Origin: Tenacibaculum maritimum NCIMB 2154
GTDB lineage: Bacteria > Bacteroidota > Bacteroidia > Flavobacteriales > Flavobacteriaceae
DNA length: 64,000 nt
Reading direction: 5' to 3'
NCBI RefSeq assembly: GCF_900119795.1
Contig: NZ_LT634361.1
Location: 620,001-684,000 of the forward strand
In this document: positions 8,222 to 17,328 of the stretch, one piece after another
Layout of the letters: every line of letters starts with the position of its first letter
Numbering within the stretch: the first letter of the stretch is position 1
The notes under the pieces: generated by a model
The model's input: only the letters and a program-made list of their open reading frames with translations
Database searches by the model: none
What the model was told of the DNA's origin: nothing
Program-made: the position numbers and the translations under genes

Positions 8222-9748
8222 TTAATGTTTAAAATGTCTAGTTCCGGTAAAAACCATACCTATATTATGCTCATTACAGTAGTCTATACTTAATTGGTCT
8301 TTAATAGAGCCTCCTGGTTGAATAACGCTTTTTATTCCTGCTTTATCTGCTATTTCTACGCAATCGGGAAAAGGAAAAAAAGCATCGCTTGCCATTACAG
8401 CTCCATGCAGGTCAAAGTTAAAACTGATAGCTTTTTCAATAGCTTGTCGTAAGGCATCTACTCTACTAGTTTGCCCAGTTCCGCTTGCATATAATTGTTT
8501 GTTTTTAACCAATACGATTGTGTTAGATTTGGTGTGTTTGCATATTTTTGAAGCAAACAGTAAGTCTTCTAACTCTATTTTAGTAGGTTTATTGTTAGTA
8601 GGATACGTTATGTCTTCAATAGTATCTGTTTTTAAGTCTTTATCTTGAACTAGAATTCCGTTTAAGGCAGTTCTTACAGTTTGCTGTGGTAGTACCGTTT
8701 CTTTTTGGATTAGTAAAACTCTGTTTTTTTTCCCTTTTAAAATTTCTAATGCGTCGTTTTCATAACTAGGAGCAATGACCACTTCGCAGAACAGCTTATG
8801 AATTTCTTGCGCAGTAGCTTTATCTATTTCAGTATTTGAAATAAGAACTCCTCCAAAAGCAGAAGTAGGATCTCCTGCTAAAGCATCAAGATATGCTTGG
8901 TGTAAGCTTTCTCTTTGGGCAAAACCGCAAGCATTATTATGCTTTAGTATGGCAAAAGTAGGAGCTTCTCCAGAGAATTCCCCCATCAAATTGGTAGCAG
9001 CATCAACATCTAATAAATTATTATAGCTAAGTTCTTTTCCATGTAATTGCTCAAACATAGCTTCTAAATCTCCAAAGAAATAGCCTTTTTGGTGAGGATT
9101 TTCACCATATCGTAAAACTTTAGCATTTATTTCACTGGCTTTATAAGCTATTTCATCTTCATTAAAATAGTTAAAGATGGCAGTATCATAATGCGAAGAA
9201 ATATTAAAAGCTTTCGCAGCTAACTTTTTTCGGTCAGCAATTGTAGTTTCTCCATTATTTTCTGAGATAAGTTTTAAGAAGCTATCATATTGATCAATAG
9301 AAGAAACAATACAGGTATCTTTAAAGTTTTTAGCAGCAGCCCTTATTAAAGAGATGCCACCGATATCAATTTTTTCGATAATATCTTGTTCTGTAGCATT
9401 GGAAGCAACAGTTTTTTCAAAAGGATATAAATCAACGATCACTAAATCTAATTGAGGAATTTGGTATTCTTCCATTTCTAGAAGGTCACTTTGGTGTTCT
9501 TGACGATTTAAGATGCCTCCGAAAACTTTTGGATGTAAGGTCTTTACGCGTCCACCTAAGATGGAAGGGTAGGAAGTAACTTCTTCTACAGGGACTACAT
9601 TGATCCCTAAATTTTGGATAAATTTTTCAGTACCACCAGTTGAATAGATCGTAACATTTAATGCATCTAACTTTTTCACCAAAGGTGCTAAACCATCTTT
9701 GTGAAAAACCGAAATCAATGCAGATTTGATTGTTTTTGTGTTGTTCAT
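8222..9748 (-). CDS. purH: Bifunctional AICAR formyltransferase / IMP cyclohydrolase PurH
   Basis: 508 residues from the chosen start. N-terminal MGS-like IMP cyclohydrolase domain with STGGTEKF, SYPSILGGRVKTLHPKVFGG and VDLYPFEKTV. C-terminal AICARFT domain with RYGENPHQ, LKHNNACG, and the final GSIKDQLSIDY..GMVFTGTRHF. It performs the last two steps of IMP synthesis. An in-frame ATG seven codons upstream (9769) is rejected as the start because the promoter at 9771-9800 would place transcription start at about 9764, inside that region. The start at 9748 (MNNTKTIKSALISV) also fits the family. Confidence 0.97.
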   Translation of the reverse strand: MNNTKTIKSALISVFHKDGLAPLVKKLDALNVTIYSTGGTEKFIQNLGINVVPVEEVTSYPSILGGRVKTLHPKVFGGILNRQEHQSDLLEMEEYQIPQLDLVIVDLYPFEKTVASNATEQDIIEKIDIGGISLIRAAAKNFKDTCIVSSIDQYDSFLKLISENNGETTIADRKKLAAKAFNISSHYDTAIFNYFNEDEIAYKASEINAKVLRYGENPHQKGYFFGDLEAMFEQLHGKELSYNNLLDVDAATNLMGEFSGEAPTFAILKHNNACGFAQRESLHQAYLDALAGDPTSAFGGVLISNTEIDKATAQEIHKLFCEVVIAPSYENDALEILKGKKNRVLLIQKETVLPQQTVRTALNGILVQDKDLKTDTIEDITYPTNNKPTKIELEDLLFASKICKHTKSNTIVLVKNKQLYASGTGQTSRVDALRQAIEKAISFNFDLHGAVMASDAFFPFPDCVEIADKAGIKSVIQPGGSIKDQLSIDYCNEHNIGMVFTGTRHFKH

Positions 9749-9770
9749 TGTTGTGTTGTTGTTAAGCACA

Positions 9771-9800
9771 CAAAACTACTAAAACAAAAAGTATTTACAA
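9771..9800 (-). promoter_or_regulatory. purH promoter (TTG-N19-TAGTTTTG)
   Basis: On the minus strand TTG (9798-9800) is followed after exactly 19 bases by TAGTTTTG (9771-9778), a perfect match to the Bacteroidota housekeeping promoter (-33 TTG, -7 TAnnTTTG). Transcription should start near 9764, just before the purH ATG at 9748, giving a very short leader. Confidence 0.75.
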
Positions 9801-9840
9801 TAAAATAAATAGCTACTTCACGCATTTATTTTTAAAGATA

Positions 9841-9878
9841 GAAACACCATTAAAGCATATATGCTTTAATGGTGTTTC
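9841..9878. repeat. Perfect 38-bp palindrome (hairpin)
   Basis: GAAACACCATTAAAGCATA is followed at once by its exact reverse complement, with no spacer. It lies between purH and the 41-residue reading frame on the minus strand. As RNA it would form a long stem and could terminate or stabilise the transcript of that small gene. No clear T run follows on either strand, so a simple intrinsic terminator is not certain. Confidence 0.85.
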
Positions 9879-9916
9879 GTTGAGCAAATCTTTAAGGTAC
9901 TTGAAAGTAAATAGCT

Positions 9917-10042
9917 TTATTCTGCATTTTCTAAAAAATTACGAAACCAAACTGTAAACTTTTCAAGTAAAGTTTGCTCTGCTTTGGCTTGGGAACTTGT
10001 GTTACCCAAAGCAGCATACGTGGGGGATTCTTTATTACTCAT
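9917..10042 (-). CDS. Small hypothetical protein (41 aa)
   Basis: An ATG at 10042 opens a 41-residue frame beginning MSNKESPTYAALGNTSSQAK and ending FTVWFRNFLENAE. It has a polar Ser/Asn/Ala-rich first half and an amphipathic, aromatic C-terminal helix, no signal peptide and no cysteines. Composition looks protein-like rather than random. It stands alone between two genes on the same strand, followed by a 38-bp perfect hairpin, as expected for a short monocistronic transcript. I do not recognise the family. Confidence is moderate because of the length. Confidence 0.5.
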   Translation of the reverse strand: MSNKESPTYAALGNTSSQAKAEQTLLEKFTVWFRNFLENAE

Positions 10043-10133
10043 AATTAAAGGAGAATTAGAGAGGTTAATAAAAAAGGGGGGATGAAGTCTCTAATTTAAA
10101 TAAAAAATCACTGATATCCAAATAATTATATGT

Positions 10134-10589
10134 TTATTGTATGAAAGTCGCTACTTTTTCACAAACATACTCTAATAATTCTTCGTCTTTAGAGGAAAAT
10201 GGGTTTATGGTATGAGAGTCAATGTCAATTTGTCCAATATTTTCGCCATTGACAAAAATAGGGATTACAATTTCAGATTTAACTTTCCATCCGCAAGAAA
10301 TATAATTGTCTTGCTCTTTTACATCTTGTACTACAAAATTTTCATTACTAAGAGCTACCTGCCCGCAAATTCCTTTTCCAAAAGGAATGATGGTGTGTTC
10401 TGTTGGCTCTCCTGTGTATTGAGCCAATTTTAGTTCTTCTTTAGTACCATTTTTAAAATAAAAACCCACCCAGTCATAATAAGAGATTTCTGAAGATAGG
10501 TAGTTGCAAATTTCTTGGAGCTTTTCTTCTTTTGTATTGTAGGTAGATATAATGGTATTTATTTGACTTTTTAAATGTGTTATATTCAT
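10134..10589 (-). CDS. GAF-domain protein, free-methionine-(R)-sulfoxide reductase-like
   Basis: 151 residues, a single GAF domain. It carries the pattern of the fRMsr family: PFGKGICGQVA with Cys75, DNYISCGWKVKSEIVIPI with Cys99, and IGQIDIDS. In characterised enzymes the equivalents of these cysteines reduce free methionine-R-sulfoxide with thioredoxin. The third, auxiliary cysteine of the E. coli enzyme is not at the usual place, as in many homologues. It appears monocistronic and cytoplasmic. The fold is sure; the exact reaction is probable. Confidence 0.85.
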   Translation of the reverse strand: MNITHLKSQINTIISTYNTKEEKLQEICNYLSSEISYYDWVGFYFKNGTKEELKLAQYTGEPTEHTIIPFGKGICGQVALSNENFVVQDVKEQDNYISCGWKVKSEIVIPIFVNGENIGQIDIDSHTINPFSSKDEELLEYVCEKVATFIQ

Positions 10590-10689
10590 TACATAAAATT
10601 TTTTACTTTATCTTTAATCGTATTTTATTCAAAGAAATTACAAAAGTACTCTTAACATCTTTTTAAAAAAAGAGATGTATAATTTTTTA

Positions 10690-10697
10690 TATTTTTG
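10690..10697 (+). promoter_or_regulatory. Candidate -7 element of the 10711 metal-linked operon
   Basis: TATTTTTG matches TAnnTTTG 13 bases before the ATG at 10711. No good TTG at -33 is visible. If used, the leader would be only a few bases long. Confidence 0.3.
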
Positions 10698-10710
10698 TAA
10701 AACAAAATAG

Positions 10711-11121
10711 ATGAAATTGACTCTAACTAAAATAGCGGTGTTTGTACTGAGTCTTTTAGTACTTTTTTCTACGGTATCTTTTTCTGTAGAAAAGCATTTT
10801 TGTGGAGATTTTTTAGTAGATGTTTCCTTTTTAGGAACTGCGGATAGTTGTGCTATAAATGTAAAAGATGATTGTAGTACATCAATGATTAAAAAGAAAT
10901 GCTGCAAAGATGAACTGCACAAAATTGAAGGTCAGAAAGAATTAAAGAAAGAATTCATAGATTCGTTTGATTTTAGTAAACAAAAGTTTGCTTTCGTATT
11001 TCTTGTTTCATATTATAATTTGTTTCAGCCTTCTGGAAAAGGAATTGTACCGCATGAAAATTATTCACCTCCAGATCTGATATTTGACATACAGTTACTT
11101 CATGAGGTATTTATCATATGA
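10711..11121 (+). CDS. HYC_CC_PP family protein
   Basis: 136 residues with an N-terminal signal/membrane segment (about 7-26). The three signatures of the family are present: HFCGDFLVD (residues 29-37), a CC pair at 64-65 in KKKCCKDE, and YSPPD near the C-terminus. The function is not known. In Bacteroidota these small exported proteins usually precede a TonB-dependent receptor and an HMA-domain protein, as here (11191 and 13428), which points to metal (probably copper) handling. Confidence 0.85.
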   Translation: MKLTLTKIAVFVLSLLVLFSTVSFSVEKHFCGDFLVDVSFLGTADSCAINVKDDCSTSMIKKKCCKDELHKIEGQKELKKEFIDSFDFSKQKFAFVFLVSYYNLFQPSGKGIVPHENYSPPDLIFDIQLLHEVFII

Positions 11122-11190
11122 TATTACATTTTATAAAAAGCTATTCGTATAGCAAAATATACAATGTAAAATTATAAATGATAAAAAATA

Positions 11191-13425
11191 ATGAAAAAAT
11201 ATATTTTCAGCACATTGTTGCTGCTACCAATATTATTATTCTCGCAAACTACTTTTAAGGGGATGATTATGGATGAAAAGAATCCGCAAGATAATTTAGG
11301 AGTTTACGGAGCAAATGTTTATTGGCTAGGAACCAAAGTAGGAGCTACTACAAATGAGAAAGGTTGGTTTTCTATTCCATATAAAAAAGAATACAAAAAG
11401 TTAATCGTAAGTTTTGTAGGGTATAAGACCGATACATTAACAATTGAAGAGATACACCCAATTCATCATTTTATAAAAGAAGAAGGAGAATTAGATGAAA
11501 TTTCAATTTCAACAAAAAGAAAAGGAATACAAAAATCATTTTTAAAAGCTCAAAATGTGTTTATAGTAAACAGTGATGAGTTATTAAAAGCCGCTTGTTG
11601 TAATTTGTCGGAAAGTTTTGAAACCAATCCGTCTATAGATGTTAATTTTTCGGATGCATTAACAGGAACCAAGCAAATTCAAATGCTTGGTTTAACAAGC
11701 CCTTATTTATTAATAAGCCAAGAAAATATCCCATCAGTTCGGGGAGCTTCCCAAGCTTTTGGATTAACATTTACTCCAGGAACATGGGTTGAAAGTATCC
11801 AAATAACAAAAGGGGCAGGAAGCGTTGTAAACGGATATGAGAGCATTTCAGGGCAAATTAATGCTGAGTTGGTAAAACCATTTTCGGATAAGAAATTCTT
11901 TTTAAACGCATATGGTTCTTTAAATGGAAGGTTAGAGTTAAATAGTCATTTCAATCAGAAAATAGCCAAAAAATGGCAAACAGGAATATATGTTCATGGA
12001 AATTATAGGGGGGAGAAGTTTGATAGGAATAAAGATAATTTTTTAGATACTCCTTTAGCAAGACAAATTAATGTAATGAACCGTTGGCAATATACAGATA
12101 CAGAGAAAGGGTGGTTGAGTTTTGTTAATTTAAGGTATCTAAAAGATGAAAAACAAATGGGAGAAATTAATTTTATTCCAAAATATAACAGAGGAGGAAA
12201 TAGTGTATGGGGTAGTGAAATTAAAACAAAACGGTTTGATGCTTCGGCAAAAATAGGATATGTTTTTCCTGAATTGCCTTTTCAAAGCTTTGGATTTCAG
12301 GTGTCTTATAGTAATCATGAACAAGATTCTTATTTTGGACTGAGAACATATGATATTGTACAGGAAAGTGTTTATACCAATTTATTATTTAATTCGATCA
12401 TAGGAGATACTCGTAGTAAGTTTAAAACAGGAGTAAGTTTTACTTATGATAAATATGGAGAAAAAGTTGATTTTACAAATTATAATAGAAGAGAGTATGC
12501 TATTGGAACTTTTTTTGAATATGCTTATGATAATATGGATGATTTTAGTTTTACGGCTGGTATTCGAGCGGACAAACATAATGTATTAGGAACCTTTTTG
12601 ACCCCCAGATTGCATTTAAGATATATCCCTTGGGAGAAGGGGGTATTAAGAGCTTCTGTAGGGAGAGGTAGAAGAAGTGCTAATATATTTGCAGAAAATC
12701 AGCAATTATTTGGAAGCTCAAGAAAAGTTAATATAGAAAAATCAGGAGGAAATATTTATGGGTTGGATCCAGAGGTTGCTTGGAATTACGGGATTTCTTT
12801 TTTACAAGGTTTTCGTGTTTTTGATAAAAAAGGAGATATTACTTTAGATTATTATATTACTAGCTTTGACAATAGGGTTGCTGTGGATTGGGAAAATTCT
12901 CAAGAAGTATCTTTTTACAATGTAAGAAATGGTAGTACAGCAAAAAGTTTTCAAGTAGAAATTAACTATGATCTTTTAAAGAATTTAGCGTTAAGGGCTG
13001 CTTATAAGTTTTACGATGTTTCAACGGCTTATAAAAACGGTCGGTTACAAGGTCCTTTACAAGCTAAAAATCGTTTTTTTGCTAATATATCTTATGAAAA
13101 AGGAAGAAAAGAACGGTCTTGGAAATATGATTTGACATATAACCTTATAGGGAAACAACGTTTACCAAATACAATAAATACTCCTGTGGCATATACAATT
13201 CCAGAATATTCTAAGAGGTACAGTTTGCTAAATATGCAAATAACAAGGGTGTTTTCAAAAAAGTTTGAGGTGTATTTAGGAGGGGAGAATATTACAAACT
13301 ATATGCAAAAAAATCCTATTTTAGCAAGTGAAGCTCCTTTTGGAGCTCATTTTGATACGAGTATTGTATATGCCCCAGTTTTTGGAAGCTCATTTTATAC
13401 AGGTTTAAGATTTAAAATAGATTAG
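11191..13425 (+). CDS. TonB-dependent outer-membrane receptor (metal-linked)
   Basis: 744 residues: signal peptide (about 1-18, ending LLFSQ), CarboxypepD_reg-like beta-sandwich (about 20-100, GVYGANVYWLGTKVGATTNE), plug domain (about 115-220, with ITKGAGSVVNGYESISGQIN), then a 22-strand-type beta-barrel ending FYTGLRFKID. It imports a substrate across the outer membrane using TonB energy. No TonB box is obvious. It lies between an HYC_CC_PP protein and an HMA-domain protein only 2 bp downstream, so a metal or metal chelate is the likely substrate. Confidence 0.9.
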   Translation: MKKYIFSTLLLLPILLFSQTTFKGMIMDEKNPQDNLGVYGANVYWLGTKVGATTNEKGWFSIPYKKEYKKLIVSFVGYKTDTLTIEEIHPIHHFIKEEGELDEISISTKRKGIQKSFLKAQNVFIVNSDELLKAACCNLSESFETNPSIDVNFSDALTGTKQIQMLGLTSPYLLISQENIPSVRGASQAFGLTFTPGTWVESIQITKGAGSVVNGYESISGQINAELVKPFSDKKFFLNAYGSLNGRLELNSHFNQKIAKKWQTGIYVHGNYRGEKFDRNKDNFLDTPLARQINVMNRWQYTDTEKGWLSFVNLRYLKDEKQMGEINFIPKYNRGGNSVWGSEIKTKRFDASAKIGYVFPELPFQSFGFQVSYSNHEQDSYFGLRTYDIVQESVYTNLLFNSIIGDTRSKFKTGVSFTYDKYGEKVDFTNYNRREYAIGTFFEYAYDNMDDFSFTAGIRADKHNVLGTFLTPRLHLRYIPWEKGVLRASVGRGRRSANIFAENQQLFGSSRKVNIEKSGGNIYGLDPEVAWNYGISFLQGFRVFDKKGDITLDYYITSFDNRVAVDWENSQEVSFYNVRNGSTAKSFQVEINYDLLKNLALRAAYKFYDVSTAYKNGRLQGPLQAKNRFFANISYEKGRKERSWKYDLTYNLIGKQRLPNTINTPVAYTIPEYSKRYSLLNMQITRVFSKKFEVYLGGENITNYMQKNPILASEAPFGAHFDTSIVYAPVFGSSFYTGLRFKID

Positions 13426-13427
13426 AA

Positions 13428-13796
13428 ATGAAGAAAATAATTATAATATTTAGTTTTATGTTACTGGTTATGTCAGTACATGCGCAGAAGAAAAATGCCA
13501 AAGTATCTTGTGAGGTTGATGGAGTTTGTATGATGTGTAAAAAGCGTATTGAAGCAGCAGCATTAAAAACAAAAGGAGTAAAATTTGCAAGTTGGGATGT
13601 TCGTACTCATGAATTAAAATTGATTATAGATGAGCGTAAAACAACCTTGCAAAAGGTACAGAAAAACATAGCAGATGCAGGTCATGATTCTAAAGAAGTA
13701 AAGGCAACTACAGAAGCTTATGAAGGAATCCATCCTTGCTGTAAATATAGAAGTGAAGCAGTAAAAGAAGAGCATCAGAAAGGAGAAACAGAGTAA
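13428..13796 (+). CDS. Secreted heavy-metal-associated (HMA) domain protein
   Basis: 122 residues: signal peptide (about 1-19, VMSVHAQ), then an HMA ferredoxin-like fold. The metal-binding loop reads CEVDGVCMMCKKR with Cys28, Cys34 and Cys37 (a CxxC at 34-37), and a second pair lies in HPCCKYR near the C-terminus. It is probably a periplasmic metallochaperone, most likely for copper, receiving the ion imported by the receptor encoded 2 bp upstream. It ends at a shared bidirectional terminator. Confidence 0.88.
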   Translation: MKKIIIIFSFMLLVMSVHAQKKNAKVSCEVDGVCMMCKKRIEAAALKTKGVKFASWDVRTHELKLIIDERKTTLQKVQKNIADAGHDSKEVKATTEAYEGIHPCCKYRSEAVKEEHQKGETE

Positions 13797-13831
13797 AAAA
13801 AAACCTGAGTTTTAAAACTCAGGTTTTTTTT
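13795..13831. terminator. Bidirectional terminator
   Basis: AAACCTGAGTTTT and its exact reverse complement meet at 13813/13814, with A runs on the left and T runs on the right. It serves the + strand HMA gene and the - strand pseudouridine synthase gene, which end on either side. Confidence 0.85.
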
Positions 13832-14663
13832 ATAACATTTGTAAACTACTTACTTCTAAAGAAGTTAGTTCTCTCCATCTTCCTCTAGGTAAATTCTTTT
13901 TGGTCATACCTGCAAAAATAACTCTATCTAGTTTTACAACTTTGTAGCCTACGTGCTCAAATATTTTACGAACAATTCTGTTTCTACCAGAGTGGATTTC
14001 AATACCAACTTCGGTTTTTTGCTCTCCTTCAACATAGGAAACCGCGTCAATAAATACTTTTTTACCTTCAATAATTACATCACCACGAAGTTTGTTTAAA
14101 TCTTTTAAGTCTAATTTCCTATCTAAAGAAGCATGGTACAATTTACGAACATTGTGTTTTGGATGTGTTAATTTCTTAGCCAATTCACCGTCATTTGTAA
14201 AGAGTAGTAGTCCTGTAGTGTTTCTATCCAAACGGCCAACAGGGTAAATACGTTCTTTAGTGGCATTGCTAACTAGCTCCATTACCGTTTTTCTACCACG
14301 ATCATCTTCCATAGTAGTAATGTAGTTTTTAGGTTTATTAAGCAATATGTATTTTTTTTGCTCAGGAGAAATCAAGGTCCCATCAAAGCGAACAGCATCA
14401 TTAGGTTGTACTTTATAGCCCATTTCTGTAACTAGCTCACCATTCACTGTAACACTACCGTGTTCTATATAAGTATCAGCTTCTCTTCTAGAGCATATTC
14501 CTGAATTTGAAATAAATTTATTCAATCGGATTCCAGTATTCTCAGTAGAAGTGTTTTGAGCTGTAGTAGTTTTCTTAAAGTTTTTTTGAAATTTACCTTT
14601 TTTTTGAGGACTGTTGCTTTTAGCGGCGTGTCGTCCTCTCGACGAGTTATTTTTTGAATTCAT
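13830..14663 (-). CDS. rluB: 23S rRNA pseudouridine synthase, RluB-like
   Basis: 277 residues: a Lys/Ser/Asn-rich disordered N-terminus (about 1-43), S4 RNA-binding domain (about 44-105, IRLNKFISNSGICSRREADT), then the RsuA/RluB/E/F catalytic domain with the active-site motif PVGRLDRNTTGLLLFTNDG (catalytic Asp in GRLD). It converts a uridine in 23S rRNA, by homology U2605, to pseudouridine. RluB rather than RsuA is chosen because of the basic tail and general Bacteroidota annotation; the exact target site is inferred. Confidence 0.88.
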   Translation of the reverse strand: MNSKNNSSRGRHAAKSNSPQKKGKFQKNFKKTTTAQNTSTENTGIRLNKFISNSGICSRREADTYIEHGSVTVNGELVTEMGYKVQPNDAVRFDGTLISPEQKKYILLNKPKNYITTMEDDRGRKTVMELVSNATKERIYPVGRLDRNTTGLLLFTNDGELAKKLTHPKHNVRKLYHASLDRKLDLKDLNKLRGDVIIEGKKVFIDAVSYVEGEQKTEVGIEIHSGRNRIVRKIFEHVGYKVVKLDRVIFAGMTKKNLPRGRWRELTSLEVSSLQML

Positions 14664-14710
14664 TTTTTTATTTTTAAAATGCGTGCAAATGTACGCTTAA
14701 ATATTTGATT

Positions 14711-15628
14711 TTAATATAACTTATGAATCACTTTTTCAACTAGTAAAGAAGGTTTGATAAACATTAAACTAAAAATTCCAATCAATAGTAGTAGTTTTAA
14801 GATGTTGTGTATTAATATATAATCTCTTCTGTATTTAGATTTCCATAAGTATAATGCAATAAAAACAAGTGTGATAATCGCCCAATAGAAATAGTATTTC
14901 ATATAGCTAATTTCTGCATAAGAGAGTAGTAGGGTAATAGGTATAAGGGTTAATAAAATTAATAATACTGAAACTTGTTTGGTTTTTTTTTCACCATATT
15001 TTACAGGAAATGTGTTGTAGTTATTGGCAATTGCTCCTTTTATATTTTCTAAATCTTTAACGAGTTCACGTATCATAATTACTAAGAATAAAAAAAATGC
15101 ATGAATAAATATAGCCGTAGAAAAATTTTTAAAATAGATAAATATGGCAAAGAAGGGAATTATTGTTAAGGTAGTAGCTAGTAAGAGTCCTAGAAAAGGG
15201 TGTTTTTTTAGTTTATGGGAATAAAACCAAATAAAGAAAATATAAGAAGAAAAGAATCCGGCAGCTTTCCAAGACACCAACCAACCAAATAGAAAACCAA
15301 GAAAATTTAATAAGAAGTAAATGTTTAATTTAGTTCTTTGGCTCACATAAGCATCTAGCCCTGATTTTATAGGACGGTTTATTCGGTCAGCCTTGGCATC
15401 ATAAAAATTATTAATAATATATCCCGCAGAAACTACGCAAACAGAAGAAATTATAATAAATAATAAATGCGTATCTAGTAGAACAGTTCTCAAAGATTTT
15501 TGAGGAGAGAAGATAAAAATAGCAGCCAAATATTGAGCTGCTATTAATATAAGTATATTATACCCTCGTATTACTGATAATAAGCTAATTCCTTTAAAGA
15601 AAAGAGTACGTATTTTTGAGTATTTCAT
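14711..15628 (-). CDS. UbiA-family prenyltransferase (geranylgeranylglycerol-phosphate synthase-like)
   Basis: 305 residues, about eight to nine membrane helices. The first aspartate-rich motif NNFYDAKADRINRP is the UbiA signature; the second Asp-rich region (KDLENIKGA, about 190) is present. It transfers a prenyl chain to an acceptor in the membrane. It sits 13 bp downstream of mevalonate kinase, so it probably draws on the isoprenoid pool made by this cluster. The acceptor (quinone precursor, glycerol phosphate or other) cannot be told from sequence. Confidence 0.85.
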   Translation of the reverse strand: MKYSKIRTLFFKGISLLSVIRGYNILILIAAQYLAAIFIFSPQKSLRTVLLDTHLLFIIISSVCVVSAGYIINNFYDAKADRINRPIKSGLDAYVSQRTKLNIYFLLNFLGFLFGWLVSWKAAGFFSSYIFFIWFYSHKLKKHPFLGLLLATTLTIIPFFAIFIYFKNFSTAIFIHAFFLFLVIMIRELVKDLENIKGAIANNYNTFPVKYGEKKTKQVSVLLILLTLIPITLLLSYAEISYMKYYFYWAIITLVFIALYLWKSKYRRDYILIHNILKLLLLIGIFSLMFIKPSLLVEKVIHKLY

Positions 15629-15641
15629 AGCGATATTGCTA

Positions 15642-16568
15642 TTAAAACCTATACACGAGTTCTAGTTTGTAATCTTGTAAGCTTTTTTGTGCTTTTTCGT
15701 AGTTTTCAGTGAATCCTAAGATATAGCCACCTCCACCAGAACCGCATAACTTTAGGTAATAATCATTAGTTTGTATTCCTTTTTCCCAAACTTTATGAAA
15801 AGCTTTAGGAATCATTGGTTTAAAATTAGTTAAAACCAATTTAGATAAATTTTTAACGTTGCTAAATAATGATGTAACATTTCCGTGTAAAAAATCATCA
15901 ATGCAAGCATCTGTATAAGTAACAAACTCTTCATGGAGCATTTTACGAAAACCTTCATTTTTCATCTTATTCATGAAAATGTTAACCATGGGTTGCGTTT
16001 CTCCAATTTGTTCAGAGTCCAATAAGAATACAGCTCCTTTTCCTTCTTTTTGAGACGGAATGCCAGCGGCTTCAATGCGTTCTTTTGAATGAATAAGGAT
16101 AGGTAAGCTTAGATAAGAGTTTAAAGGGTCTAAGCCAGAGCTTTTTCCATGGAAAAAAGATTCCATTAAAGAAAAAATAGCTTTTAACTTTAAGAGTTTA
16201 TCGCGTGTTAAGTTTTCTAATACAGTAATTTTGTCCGTTGCATATTGGTCATAGATAGAGGCTACAAGTGCTCCAGAACTACCTACTCCGTACCCTTGTG
16301 GGATTGAGGAGTCAAAGTACATACCTCTTTCGATATCTGATTTTAATTTCTCCAAATCGAAAGAAACCAAATCATTTTTTAAGTTAACTAGGTATTCATA
16401 GAATTTTGCTAAATTATCATTAGACTTTTTAGCTTCTCCTGTTAAGTTTTGAGCTGTTTTTAAAGCTCCTTTATATGAGTTAAAAGGAATTGCTAAGCCT
16501 TTGGAATCTTTAATGATTCCGTACTCACCAAATAGCAATATCTTCGCGTAAAATAAAGGTCCTCTCAT
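15642..16568 (-). CDS. mvk: Mevalonate kinase-like GHMP kinase
   Basis: 308 residues. GHMP-family motifs: FGEYGIIKD near the N-terminus, the glycine-rich ATP loop GYGVGSSGALVAS (about 92-104), and KLCGSGGGGYILGF near the C-terminus. It phosphorylates mevalonate in the mevalonate route to IPP. Support comes from the nearby mevalonate-diphosphate decarboxylase (17329) and the prenyltransferase directly downstream. Phosphomevalonate kinase is the main alternative. Confidence 0.85.
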   Translation of the reverse strand: MRGPLFYAKILLFGEYGIIKDSKGLAIPFNSYKGALKTAQNLTGEAKKSNDNLAKFYEYLVNLKNDLVSFDLEKLKSDIERGMYFDSSIPQGYGVGSSGALVASIYDQYATDKITVLENLTRDKLLKLKAIFSLMESFFHGKSSGLDPLNSYLSLPILIHSKERIEAAGIPSQKEGKGAVFLLDSEQIGETQPMVNIFMNKMKNEGFRKMLHEEFVTYTDACIDDFLHGNVTSLFSNVKNLSKLVLTNFKPMIPKAFHKVWEKGIQTNDYYLKLCGSGGGGYILGFTENYEKAQKSLQDYKLELVYRF

Positions 16569-16802
16569 TAGTTTCTATGAATTTTGAGACAAAAGTAAGA
16601 CTAAATATAATACAATACTATTTATAAATTAAAATAAATAGCATAAAAAAGTCTTTTTTCTTTCTATTGAAGTGATTTAAACTTTTTTTATTGGGAAAAG
16701 GAAATCTTATGGAAGGTCATGTTTTATTTTTAGCACTTAGGTAGATAAAAAAAGCATTTTTCTTTATCGAGGTTTTTCGTGGTAATTTGTAATACGAGTC
16801 AG

Positions 16803-17297
16803 TTAATAAACATTTTTATAAAAAGTTTTCCAAACCCCTATTTTTTCTCCATTTCTATACTTTCCTTTCTTTTTTATTTTTCCGTTTTTGTAATACGTTT
16901 TCCAAACGCCATCTCGTTTGCCGTTGGTGTATTTTCCAGTTTCTTTAAGCTCTCCTGTTTCATAATATACATCGCGTTTTCCTTCCAACTCTCCATTTTG
17001 GTAATTTGCTTTGTGAAATGTTTTTCCATTAGGATGATAATAAAGAATCAAGCCATCGAATTTTTCTTCGTTAGGTGTTGATACTGTGCTAAAGCCTTCC
17101 ATTTGTACTGTGCCATTAATGTAGTAATCTACAATCCAAAAACCATTGCCCTTTTTTTGAGGGGCAGGTCGATAAAATACGGCTTTGTCTTTGGTAGTAG
17201 CATTCCAATTCGCATCAAACCAAATAGTTTCTTGAGCGTTTACTGTTGTGGCTAGGAAAAAAAGAATGATTCCAATAAGTGTTTTCGAATTTTTCAT
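16803..17297 (-). CDS. MORN-repeat (YwqK-like) secreted protein
   Basis: 164 residues: signal peptide (about 1-21, TTVNAQE), then at least three MORN-type repeats visible as YYHPNGKTFHKANYQNGELE, YYETGELKETGKYTNGKRDG and YYKNGKIKKKGKYRNGEKIG. Such proteins are often labelled YwqK family antitoxin, but this one is exported and stands between mevalonate genes with no toxin next to it, so that label should not be taken as function. The role is unknown. Confidence 0.8.
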   Translation of the reverse strand: MKNSKTLIGIILFFLATTVNAQETIWFDANWNATTKDKAVFYRPAPQKKGNGFWIVDYYINGTVQMEGFSTVSTPNEEKFDGLILYYHPNGKTFHKANYQNGELEGKRDVYYETGELKETGKYTNGKRDGVWKTYYKNGKIKKKGKYRNGEKIGVWKTFYKNVY

Positions 17298-17328
17298 GAT
17301 ATTAGTTGGGGATTAAGTGATTATGATT

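Noticed and set aside
9749..9769. Upstream ATG of purH (MLNNNTT..)
   Set aside because: The promoter places the transcript start at about 9764, and family alignment favours the ATG at 9748.
16803..17297. Antitoxin of a toxin-antitoxin pair (YwqK label)
   Set aside because: The protein has a signal peptide and MORN repeats, and no toxin gene is adjacent.
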